A DNA stretch of 13,257 bases from Desulfobacterales bacterium (GTDB lineage: Bacteria > Desulfobacterota > Desulfobacteria > Desulfobacterales > Desulfobacteraceae), in contig JAKSBO010000405.1 of the NCBI GenBank assembly GCA_022361095.1, forward strand, positions 1-13,257, read 5' to 3'. Below the pieces are notes generated by a model. The model did no database searches, was not told the DNA's origin, and was given only the letters and a program-made list of their open reading frames with translations. Made by a program: the position numbers and the translations under genes. The number at the start of each line of letters is the position of its first letter. The stretch's first letter is position 1. Of the stretch, positions 1-5,956 are shown one piece after another.

Positions 1-78
1 ATATTCTGATTGGCCAGCGAAATAAAAATGATTGATAGCTTCTTAATAACAGGGCTGGCAATCATAAAAATAAAAGCA

Positions 79-119
79 CTATATATTGATTAAAAAAATA
101 CCGCAAAATCAATATATAG
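79..119. repeat. Perfect 12-base inverted repeat upstream of the RHS fragment
   Basis: ctatatattgat at 79-90 is the exact reverse complement of 108-119, with a 17-base spacer. The stem can lengthen to gcac (76-79)/gtgc (121-124) with a 2-base bulge. It overlaps the outer edge of the 18-base flanking repeat at 117-134. It could be a hairpin at an element end or a terminator of an upstream gene, although no clear T-run follows. Confidence 0.5.
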
Positions 120-134
120 GGTGCGGAATGTAGG
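117..134 (+). repeat. Left copy of an 18-base inverted repeat flanking the RHS-membrane gene pair
   Basis: tagggtgcggaatgtagg here matches the reverse complement of 2376-2393 at 17 of 18 bases. It lies about 27 bases before the point where RHS homology becomes readable. Together with the right copy it encloses the whole two-gene cassette. Confidence 0.6.
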
Positions 135-190
135 CCGAAAGACCGATAACCTTTACATAGCTGTACGGTGCCAAGATCGGATCTGTATCC

Positions 191-1780
191 ATGGGTGCAG
201 AGTCCCTGACCTATGAATACGACGCCGGCCTGGTTACATCCCAGACCCTGGAAGGCACCCTGGGCCAAACCCTGTCCTGGTCCTATAATGACGATTTCAG
301 GGTATCCGGCATGACATATGCCGGAACAAGCGTTGACTACGGATACGACAACGACGGCCTTTTGACCCTGTCCGGGGATTTCACCATAACCCGCAACAGC
401 GGCAACGGCCTGCCCGAATCCGTAACAAACGGCAAATTGAATGTCACCGGAACGTTTAACGGGTATGGCGAAGTCTCATCCCAGGGTACAACAGTAAACG
501 GATCATCCCTGCTCTCATACTCCCTTGAGCGGGACAACACCGGCAGGATCACCCGGAAGACAGAGACCCTGGCCGGCACCACTGCGGTTTTTAACTACAC
601 CTATGATACCATGGGGCGGCTGCTGACCGTGACAAAGGACGGCAGCCTGGTTGAAGATTACCAGTACAATGCCAACGGCGCCAGGATATCGGAGACCAAC
701 ACCCTGCGGGACATTACAAACAGACCCTTTGAATACACCGCAGAAGACCGCCTCCGCCTGGTCAGGGCAGGAACAGTCACATACACCCATGATGCCGACG
801 GGTTTCTAACAAGCAAAACCGATGAAGAGAAGGTAACGGCTTACACCTACGCCATCCGGGGAGAGTTGCTCAATGTCACACTGTCCAACGGCGATGTTAT
901 TGAATATGTTCACGATCCCCTGGGTCGGCGCATTGCCAAGAAAATCAACGGCACCACCACGGAGAAATATCTCTGGCAGGGCCTGACCCGGCTTCTGGCT
1001 GTCTATGACGGTTCCGGCAGCCTGGTCATGCGCTTTGCTTACGCAGACGGCAGGCTGCCCGTTGCCATGACCAGGAACGGTGCAACCTATTACCCGGCAT
1101 TTGACCAGGCCGGAACCCTTAAGGCGGTTGCAGATGCTTCCGGAAACGTGGTAAAGCAGGTGGAGTACGATACCTTCGGAAATGTGATAAATGATACCGC
1201 CCCTGAATTTACCGTGCCCTTGGGATTTGCAGGAGGGCTCTATGATCCCGACACCGGGCTTGTCCGGTTCGGATTCAGGGATTATGACCCGGATACCGGG
1301 CGCTGGACTGCCAAAGACCCCATTTTCTTTGCCGGCGGGGATACGGATCTTTATGGGTATGTCCTAAATGATCCAATCAATTTTGTTGATCCTGAAGGTT
1401 TATGGTCAGTCTCTATTGATGGGTATTTTGGTAAAGGGGGAGGTGTCGTCTTTGGGCGGGATCCTAATGGTACCTTTTTTATGAGTTTCAGGGCGGGATA
1501 TGGAATCGGGGGCGGTATTGGTTACGATCCAAATGGGACAAGCCCTGATCCATGCAATAGTGATTCAAACATTAGTTCATTAGGTGTCTTTGCTGAAGGT
1601 AATCTTTCAATCGGGCCAGTTTATGGTGGAGGGAATATTAATGGGGGAGTTACATTTAAAGACTCGGGAGAAATAACGCCATATGCAAACGAAAGCCTGC
1701 CTTATGGTATAACACCTAAATTCAAACCTCTCATTAGGGGAAGTCTTTCTGCTGGCATTGAATATACACACTATTTTTAA
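191..1780 (+). CDS. RHS/YD-repeat protein, C-terminal core plus variable tip (5'-truncated)
   Basis: This is the C-terminal part of an RHS polymorphic-toxin protein. YD-type repeats run through residues 1-340 (YEYDAG, YGYDNDG, YTYDTMGR, YVHDPLGRR). The conserved RHS-associated core follows, with FRDYDPDTGRWTAKDPI and then DPEGL at residues 400-404, the usual border between core and tip. Residues 405-529 form a Gly-rich tip with two DPNG turns and a terminal Phe. In RHS proteins the core forms a shell around the tip toxin, which is released by autoproteolysis. The ATG at 191 has no visible ribosome binding site. RHS-like residues continue upstream in frame to about 161, just after a stop at 158-160, and there is no signal peptide or N-terminal delivery domain. 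It is therefore a truncated or silent cassette rather than a complete gene. Base composition falls sharply after the DPEGL codons. Family assignment is firm; tip function is unknown. Confidence 0.85.
   Translation: MGAESLTYEYDAGLVTSQTLEGTLGQTLSWSYNDDFRVSGMTYAGTSVDYGYDNDGLLTLSGDFTITRNSGNGLPESVTNGKLNVTGTFNGYGEVSSQGTTVNGSSLLSYSLERDNTGRITRKTETLAGTTAVFNYTYDTMGRLLTVTKDGSLVEDYQYNANGARISETNTLRDITNRPFEYTAEDRLRLVRAGTVTYTHDADGFLTSKTDEEKVTAYTYAIRGELLNVTLSNGDVIEYVHDPLGRRIAKKINGTTTEKYLWQGLTRLLAVYDGSGSLVMRFAYADGRLPVAMTRNGATYYPAFDQAGTLKAVADASGNVVKQVEYDTFGNVINDTAPEFTVPLGFAGGLYDPDTGLVRFGFRDYDPDTGRWTAKDPIFFAGGDTDLYGYVLNDPINFVDPEGLWSVSIDGYFGKGGGVVFGRDPNGTFFMSFRAGYGIGGGIGYDPNGTSPDPCNSDSNISSLGVFAEGNLSIGPVYGGGNINGGVTFKDSGEITPYANESLPYGITPKFKPLIRGSLSAGIEYTHYF
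1403..1777 (+). other. AT-rich variable tip domain of the RHS protein (candidate toxin)
   Basis: These 125 codons follow DPEGL and differ in composition from the GC-rich core. The tip has repeated short strands separated by turns (GRDPNGT, GYDPNGT), many Gly residues, and an alternating polar/non-polar last segment ending in Phe (SAGIEYTHYF). No nuclease, deaminase or ADP-ribosyltransferase motif is visible. By position this should be the effector part. The strand-turn pattern suggests a beta-rich, perhaps membrane-active, domain, which is inference only. Confidence 0.5.
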
Positions 1781-1822
1781 TAACCCTAACTTAGCTATCA
1801 ACTAAATATTTTAGATTTTTTT

Positions 1823-2281
1823 ATGAAATGGAATTATTTAAAATTTGGAGTTAGTCTCCTTAACTTTATTCTTGGTTTTTTTTATGTTGGGGGAAATGCA
1901 TCGGAATCCGCCCCCCAAATCACATCCATTGATGTTTTAATGATGACTTTTTTAATGCCATTCGCATTGGTTTTTGTAATAGGGATACAATATTTTAATA
2001 GCTTATCTGAAAAAATTTGGGAAATCCCTTCTTGGTTTGTAAATCCTTTTAATTTAAAACAACCCTTACAATTTTTTCATTTTTTAACCTTTATATTGAT
2101 CGCATTTGGACTAAGCTCTTCCTTAAGTTTATTTTGGAATGGGTTTAATCATGTACCTGAGGCTATTATGCCCTTAGCGTTAGGATGTGGTTTATTAGCA
2201 GGTCTTCACATTTGTATTTATATTTTTAATAAAAAAATTACAGATGGTAAAACGCATAAAGAGATATATAGAATTTTTTAG
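1823..2281 (+). CDS. Small four-helix membrane protein, candidate immunity protein for the RHS tip
   Basis: I do not recognise a family. The 152-residue product has four likely membrane helices at about residues 6-23, 36-57, 82-105 and 113-135, and a short basic C-terminal tail (NKKITDGKTHKEIYR). It lies 42 bases after the RHS stop on the same strand and is strongly AT-rich like the tip; the line at 1981-2040 is 30% GC, against 60% in the RHS core at 541-600. This arrangement is typical of immunity genes behind polymorphic toxin tips, and a membrane-embedded immunity protein would fit a toxin acting at the membrane. No clear ribosome binding site precedes the ATG at 1823, so the start is uncertain. 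The immunity role is inferred from position and composition, not homology. Confidence 0.6.
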   Translation: MKWNYLKFGVSLLNFILGFFYVGGNASESAPQITSIDVLMMTFLMPFALVFVIGIQYFNSLSEKIWEIPSWFVNPFNLKQPLQFFHFLTFILIAFGLSSSLSLFWNGFNHVPEAIMPLALGCGLLAGLHICIYIFNKKITDGKTHKEIYRIF

Positions 2282-2295
2282 GAAATTCCATTTAT

Positions 2296-2328
2296 GCGGA
2301 ACTGCCATTGGCGTATAGGCAATTCCGC
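2296..2328. repeat. Hairpin just after the candidate immunity gene
   Basis: gcggaactgcc (2296-2306) pairs with ggcaattccgc (2318-2328) over 11 positions with one mismatch, around an 11-base loop. It starts 15 bases after the stop codon. There is no T-run, so a classical terminator is unlikely; it may be a weak or processing hairpin, or part of a dispersed repeat. Confidence 0.4.
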
Positions 2329-2375
2329 CTATGAGAAAGTAAGTCAACAAAAAATACTTTGACCGACTCCCGAAA

Positions 2376-2393
2376 CCTACATTCGGCACCCTA
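2376..2393 (-). repeat. Right copy of the 18-base inverted repeat
   Basis: cctacattcggcacccta, read on the minus strand, equals the left copy at 117-134 except for one base. It is itself bracketed by a perfect 7-base inverted pair, accgact (2362-2368) and agtcggt (2404-2410), so this end may form a cruciform or be a recombinase target. Confidence 0.6.
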
Positions 2394-2470
2394 AATTTAG
2401 TATAGTCGGTGCTGAAAAATTGCTTTAGCATCTGATTTTATTATAAAAAACGGCTAAAATATGCTATTAT

Positions 2471-2513
2471 ATTTGCAAGATTTTAACATTAATCATAAAC
2501 TTTTCTTGCAAAT
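2471..2513. repeat. Perfect 10-base inverted repeat in the intergenic region
   Basis: atttgcaaga (2471-2480) is the exact reverse complement of 2504-2513, separated by 23 bases. It is far from any start codon on either strand. It may be an operator or an element remnant; no function can be assigned. Confidence 0.4.
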
Positions 2514-2601
2514 TTTATCATGAAACCGACAAAGCCCCCTATAAAAAATTAAGTAACAGGTCAGAAAATGCCTAAAATATTATATCCGGTTTCAATGAAA
2601 T

Positions 2602-3006
2602 CTATTCTTCAAATACCGGAATCCGTTTCAGCGCCGCCAGCACCTCGCCTTCGATATTGAGGGCTTTTCCTTTAACGTCAGACACAACAAACGTGATATC
2701 GGCATCCACACAGACCTGCCCGGTTGTCAGGTTGTGTACCTTCTGGCGGACCACGGCGCTTTTATTCCCTATTTTTTTCACCCCTGACCGGATCCGGATC
2801 AGATCGTTAACCCTGGCCTGGCTTTTATATGAGATATTGATGTTGACCACAAAAAATAAAAATCCCTTTTTCATAAACGACTCAAGGTCCGTGTATGTTT
2901 CAAGAATCTGCCACCTGGCTTCTTCCAAAAATTCAAGATACCGGGCATTATTTACATGCTGGTACAGGTCTGTGTGGTAGCCTCTGATCTTAATTTCCGT
3001 CTCCAT
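2602..3006 (-). CDS. fadM: FadM-type long-chain acyl-CoA thioesterase (hotdog fold)
   Basis: A 134-residue cytoplasmic thioesterase that hydrolyses acyl-CoA to free fatty acid and CoA. The N-terminus (IKIRGYHTDLYQHVNNARY and then LEFLEEARW) is almost the same as E. coli FadM/YbaW as I recall it, with matching length (about 132). The catalytic Asp is D13, followed by the HVNNARYL motif, and VVNINISYKSQA and ITFVVSD mark the later hotdog strands. The start is well supported by aaggaact a few bases upstream. It lies 58 bases downstream of the LysR gene on the same strand, so the two may be co-transcribed. In E. coli FadM disposes of awkward long-chain acyl-CoAs formed during beta-oxidation; a similar role here is inference. 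Confidence 0.88.
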   Translation of the reverse strand: METEIKIRGYHTDLYQHVNNARYLEFLEEARWQILETYTDLESFMKKGFLFFVVNINISYKSQARVNDLIRIRSGVKKIGNKSAVVRQKVHNLTTGQVCVDADITFVVSDVKGKALNIEGEVLAALKRIPVFEE

Positions 3007-3064
3007 TTCAGTTCCTTTTTGATTTCTCTTTGGTCATGACCGGTTTGGGATTTTGTTATGGGGC

Positions 3065-3949
3065 TCAGGTAAGGCACCCGCCAAATTCGGAACAGGTGCT
3101 GAACGCTTTGGCGATATGGTCGGCCAATGAATCCACAATGCAGTTGTCGGATTCCGGATTCCGGCGGAGCAGGAAAGATGCATTGGGCAGGGCCGGGAAC
3201 CCCTCGTCGGCGTTTAGTTGGCGTATCCCCGGCCACACGATACTCTGGTTGATGGCGGTAACGGCAAGACCGGCGGTAACCGCTGCCTGCAGGCCCACGA
3301 TACTGGGGCTGGTATAGGCGATCCTGTGCTCAATCCCGGCCTTTTCCAGGGCAGAGAGTGTCCAGTCCCGATAGTAACACTCATCCGGAAAGAGGGCCAG
3401 GGGCAGCGGTGTTATTTCATGCTGGCAATGCCGTTCCGAGGTTACCCAGACTATTGGATCCTGCCTGAGCAGGATGCCGTTCTCTATTTCGGGGGTGGGT
3501 GAACTGACCATGGCCAGGTCCAGATCTTTTCGCTGTACCTTTTCCAGAAGTACGTTGCTGGGCTCACAGGTGACTTTGACTTGAACCCTGGGGTGGGTTC
3601 GGGAAAAATTAGCCAGGATTTCGGGCAAAAACCGGGCCGCATAATCGTCCGGCAGGCCGATACTTACCCAGCCCTTTAGTTCCGGCCGCTTCAATACGGA
3701 CAAGGCCTCTTCGTTCAATTTTAGAATTCGCCGTGCAAAGTGAAGAAGTGTGACGCCGTCACCGGTCAATTTGAGATTCCGGCTGTCCCTGTGGATTAGA
3801 GATTTTTCAAGTAATTCCTCAAGCCGTTTGACCTGCATGCTCACGGCCGATTGGGTCCGGGAAATCTGATCGGCTGCCAGGCTGAAACTGCCACTGTCGG
3901 CAATGGCAATAAACGTTCTGAGCAGTTCTGTGGGAATTGCGTCCGGCAT
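3065..3949 (-). CDS. LysR-family transcription regulator, LrhA-like
   Basis: A 294-residue LysR-type regulator of normal length. The winged HTH covers residues 7-66 (LLRTFIAIADSGSFSLAAD, SRTQSAVSMQVKRLEELL). The substrate-binding domain runs from about 92 to 290. TQSAVSMQVKRLE, the ARRILKLNEEA linker and the TSPSIVGLQAAVTAGLAVTA segment resemble the LrhA/HexA branch rather than the CbbR or CysB branches. The ATG at 3949 has a good site (aaggaag, about 5 bases spacing). It is divergent from the DUF1127 gene across a 120-base gap with several dyads, so autoregulation plus control of that gene is likely. It probably also transcribes fadM downstream. The effector is unknown. Confidence 0.9.
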   Translation of the reverse strand: MPDAIPTELLRTFIAIADSGSFSLAADQISRTQSAVSMQVKRLEELLEKSLIHRDSRNLKLTGDGVTLLHFARRILKLNEEALSVLKRPELKGWVSIGLPDDYAARFLPEILANFSRTHPRVQVKVTCEPSNVLLEKVQRKDLDLAMVSSPTPEIENGILLRQDPIVWVTSERHCQHEITPLPLALFPDECYYRDWTLSALEKAGIEHRIAYTSPSIVGLQAAVTAGLAVTAINQSIVWPGIRQLNADEGFPALPNASFLLRRNPESDNCIVDSLADHIAKAFSTCSEFGGCLT

Positions 3950-3969
3950 GTAATCTTCCTTGTATAAAA

Positions 3970-3990
3970 TTTATTGATATTAAGTATAAA
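3970..3990. promoter_or_regulatory. Candidate LysR-type T-N11-A operator
   Basis: TTTAT (3970-3974), 11 bases, then ATAAA (3986-3990) form a 5-11-5 interrupted dyad of the classic LysR box type, about 20-40 bases upstream of the LysR start. The region is AT-rich, so chance is possible. Confidence 0.4.
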
Positions 3991-4000
3991 AACAATTCGT

Positions 4001-4029
4001 TTGTCTGATCGATTATTGTTTTTTATACA
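4001..4029 (+). promoter_or_regulatory. Candidate sigma70 promoter of the DUF1127 gene
   Basis: TTGTCT (4001-4006), a 17-base spacer and TATACA (4024-4029) give 4/6 matches in each box. The predicted start near 4036 leaves a leader of about 34 bases before the ATG at 4070. The -10 box sits inside the right arm of the dyads, so a bound regulator could block it. Confidence 0.4.
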
Positions 4030-4069
4030 AATAAACACATATATCAAAATAATTCAATGAGGAGGGTGT

Positions 4070-4348
4070 ATGGGGTTCGGCAAAAAGCGGGTTCAGGCAT
4101 CGTTCGGCTTAAAAAAAAGATGCTTTGATTGGATTCAAAAAGTTATAAAGCAGGTTTGGCAGGGATACAGACAGTGGAAAATGTCGGGAAAACATTGCCG
4201 CCTGCTCATGGAGATGAATGATTTCCTTCTGAAGGATATTGGGATAAGCCGGGCAGACGCGGTCAGGTTTTCCCGGCAAAGGGATAGCCTGTGGAAATGT
4301 ATTTTTAACAAAACCGGTGCCGATTGTTCCGGTGACATGCAAATATAG
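4070..4348 (+). CDS. Small basic DUF1127 (YjiS-like) protein
   Basis: A 92-residue basic protein. The DUF1127 signature is at residues 48-66 (MEMNDFLLKDIGISRADAV), and an aromatic, Lys/Arg-rich helix precedes it (WIQKVIKQVWQGYRQW). The C-terminal tail (about 67-92) has two Cys residues. AGGAGG at 4060-4065 precedes the ATG with a short gap of 4 bases. DUF1127 proteins are small, and some are reported to bind RNA or influence stress and nutrient responses; no enzyme activity is expected. The gene is divergent from the LysR regulator, a common pairing, and is likely its target. Family call is good, function unknown. Confidence 0.8.
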   Translation: MGFGKKRVQASFGLKKRCFDWIQKVIKQVWQGYRQWKMSGKHCRLLMEMNDFLLKDIGISRADAVRFSRQRDSLWKCIFNKTGADCSGDMQI

Positions 4349-4379
4349 GTGATATGAATCTTTAAGTCCAGAAACAACA

Positions 4380-4408
4380 TTGACAAGATCTGTTACGTTT
4401 TTTAGAAT
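4380..4408 (+). promoter_or_regulatory. Near-consensus sigma70 promoter
   Basis: TTGACA (4380-4385) is a perfect -35 box. A 17-base spacer follows, then TAGAAT (4403-4408), 5/6 of the -10 consensus. The predicted start near 4415 gives a leader of about 138 bases before the gene at 4553. It is the best promoter in the window. Since no other promoter is evident up to 5033, it may also supply the peptidase and purine genes. Confidence 0.65.
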
Positions 4409-4552
4409 GATAGACACCACCTATGTTCGACCCTGCGTGATTATTGATTTTAATCTGTACCTCATCGTTTGGAAATTACATTTTGTGATTCTCACCTATT
4501 TTTGAAGTTCTTTAGACTAAACGTTACTTAATTTTCAAAAGGAGGGGAAAAT

Positions 4553-4951
4553 ATGGAAAGAAATGATTTCTTAGCAGCGTTTATGGCAGCTGAAAGTGAA
4601 ATTAATCTTATCCTTGAAGATTTAACAAAACAGTTGCATGAGAAGATGGATCAATTATTCCAGGAACCCGACGAGAGATGGGTTGAGCGAATTTTAGCTT
4701 TTTCATTTAACACCCCCCTTGCCCAGGAAGCGCAATCTGTTGAAGACAGACATCTTACCATTGCCAAACAGGCAAAAAAATTGATGTATTTGCATGGGTT
4801 AAACGCAAAAGTTCAAATAGAAAAGATCGGCGACAGTAAAAACAGGAGATGTCCGGGACAGATGATTTACCAGGTAAAGAACTCTCCTAAAAACAGCAAA
4901 TATTTGGAATTGGTTTTAAAAAACAACTTAAGCCCGTCTTCCGACAGATAA
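4553..4951 (+). CDS. Hypothetical 132-residue cytoplasmic protein
   Basis: I do not recognise this family. Coding is supported by a strong ribosome binding site (ggagggg at 4541-4547, 5 bases before ATG) and by the sigma70 promoter at 4380-4408. The product has no signal peptide or membrane helix. Residues 1-40 are predicted helical and acidic (MAAESEINLILEDLTKQLHE), residues 60-80 form another charged helix, and the last 45 residues are basic with little pattern. It is separated by 81 bases from the M23 peptidase gene on the same strand. The AT content is higher than in the purine genes downstream. No function is proposed. Confidence 0.65.
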   Translation: MERNDFLAAFMAAESEINLILEDLTKQLHEKMDQLFQEPDERWVERILAFSFNTPLAQEAQSVEDRHLTIAKQAKKLMYLHGLNAKVQIEKIGDSKNRRCPGQMIYQVKNSPKNSKYLELVLKNNLSPSSDR

Positions 4952-5032
4952 CGCCTATCTGCCAACAATAAACGATTCGCTGAAATGAACCGGATTTAGA
5001 TTGTTAAAACTGCTGAAATAGGAACTCTCCCA

Positions 5033-5938
5033 TTGCGTATAATATCCTGCACTGCTGTATTATTTTTTTTCCTCATCATAACTGCCGTCAGTCCGGCGGA
5101 AACCACCCTTAACGGCGCAGAGCCTGTTGTCCTTGCCCATCCGGAACAGGTGGGCATAGGACAGCCTTTTCTTGTTCGATTGACGTCCGATCACGCCTTT
5201 GACAGGATTCTTATCCATTGGATGGGTAAAGCGTTTGTTCCGTCACTATCCCACTGGAACGGGCATTATGTAACGATTGCCATGCTGGGTACGGATGTTC
5301 TGACCATCAAGCCGGGCAGCCAAAAACTCCTTATCCGGGCTTGGGCCGGAGGAAAAGAGACCGTCCTGCACCGGTCGGTACAAATTATTGGCCGGACATA
5401 TCCCTGCCAGGAATTGAGCCTGCCGTCAAAGATGGTGACGCCGCCCGCTGTTGAACTTGAGCGAATAAAAGCGGAAAGGGCGCGCACCCGGAAGGCGAAA
5501 GAGACCTGGTCAGACCATCGGTTGTGGCGGCTGCCCTTTCACCGGCCGGTGGCGGGACAATTCACCAGTGTTTACGGCCTGCAGCGTGTGCTGAACGGCA
5601 AGCCCAAAGATCCCCACCGGGGCGTGGACTTCAGGGCACCCCTGGGCGCTCCCGTGGAAGCCGTGGCAGACGGCAGGGTCATTTTGGCCGAATCCCACTA
5701 TTATGCCGGCAACTCCATCTATATAGACCATGGCAATGGTGTCATTTCCCTGTACTTTCACCTGAGTGATTTTGACGTTTCCTTGGGAGATCGTGTAAAA
5801 CGGGGGCAGACTATCGGCCGGTCCGGTTGTACGGGCCGGGCCACTGGGCCCCACCTGCATCTGTCCATATCCGTACAGGGCCAGTTGGTGGATCCGGTGC
5901 CGCTGTTTGAAAAGACAAGTGATCAATTGCTTCGGTGA
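5033..5938 (+). CDS. Secreted M23-family (LytM-type) metallopeptidase
   Basis: A 301-residue peptidoglycan endopeptidase or cell-wall regulator. Residues 1-22 form a signal peptide (Arg2, hydrophobic core LFFFLIITAV, likely cleavage after SPA). Residues 25-120 look like a beta-rich accessory domain. The peptidase M23 domain covers about 165-292: zinc ligands H195 and D199 in HRGVDF, H243 in YFHLSD, and H274/H276 in GPHLHLS. All catalytic positions are present, so it should be active rather than a degenerate LytM factor. The start is TTG at 5033, chosen because it gives the signal peptide and has AGGAA 8 bases upstream. It lies 18 bases before the guanine deaminase gene, so it is likely co-transcribed with purine catabolism, an unusual partnership. 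Confidence 0.85.
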   Translation: MRIISCTAVLFFFLIITAVSPAETTLNGAEPVVLAHPEQVGIGQPFLVRLTSDHAFDRILIHWMGKAFVPSLSHWNGHYVTIAMLGTDVLTIKPGSQKLLIRAWAGGKETVLHRSVQIIGRTYPCQELSLPSKMVTPPAVELERIKAERARTRKAKETWSDHRLWRLPFHRPVAGQFTSVYGLQRVLNGKPKDPHRGVDFRAPLGAPVEAVADGRVILAESHYYAGNSIYIDHGNGVISLYFHLSDFDVSLGDRVKRGQTIGRSGCTGRATGPHLHLSISVQGQLVDPVPLFEKTSDQLLR

Positions 5939-5956
5939 GAGGCGTTTGAGGGAGCT

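Larger units (their letters stand above)
2282..2601. other. 320-base AT-rich gap with several inverted repeats, no gene
   Basis: No supported coding sequence lies between the membrane gene and the end of the convergent thioesterase gene. The stretch holds the hairpin at 2296-2328, the right flanking repeat at 2376-2393 with its 7-base bracket, the repeat at 2471-2513, and a loose 8-base pair tgaaaccg (2521-2528)/cggtttca (2587-2594). No clear T-tailed terminator is seen for either convergent gene. Confidence 0.6.
3960..4030. repeat. Nested inverted repeats in the LysR/DUF1127 divergent promoter
   Basis: ttgtataaaa (3960-3969) is the exact reverse complement of 4021-4030. gtataaaaacaat (3984-3996) matches the reverse complement of 4015-4028 apart from one extra T. 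gtataaaa also repeats directly 22 bases apart (3962 and 3984), about two helical turns. This spacing suits cooperative binding of a LysR tetramer. Confidence 0.5.

Noticed and set aside
2545..4535. 13-base inverted match aaaattaagtaac (2545-2557) and 4523-4535
   Set aside because: AT-rich, not at a gene or element boundary, and without extension; likely chance.
4945..4961. Small hairpin cagata/tatctg at the end of the 132-residue gene
   Set aside because: Only 6 base pairs, weak, and no T-run; not convincing as a terminator.
5887..5900. TTGG-N10-GC before guaD as a possible sigma54 site
   Set aside because: It lies in the M23 coding region and matches poorly; a second overlapping match shows how easily it arises by chance.
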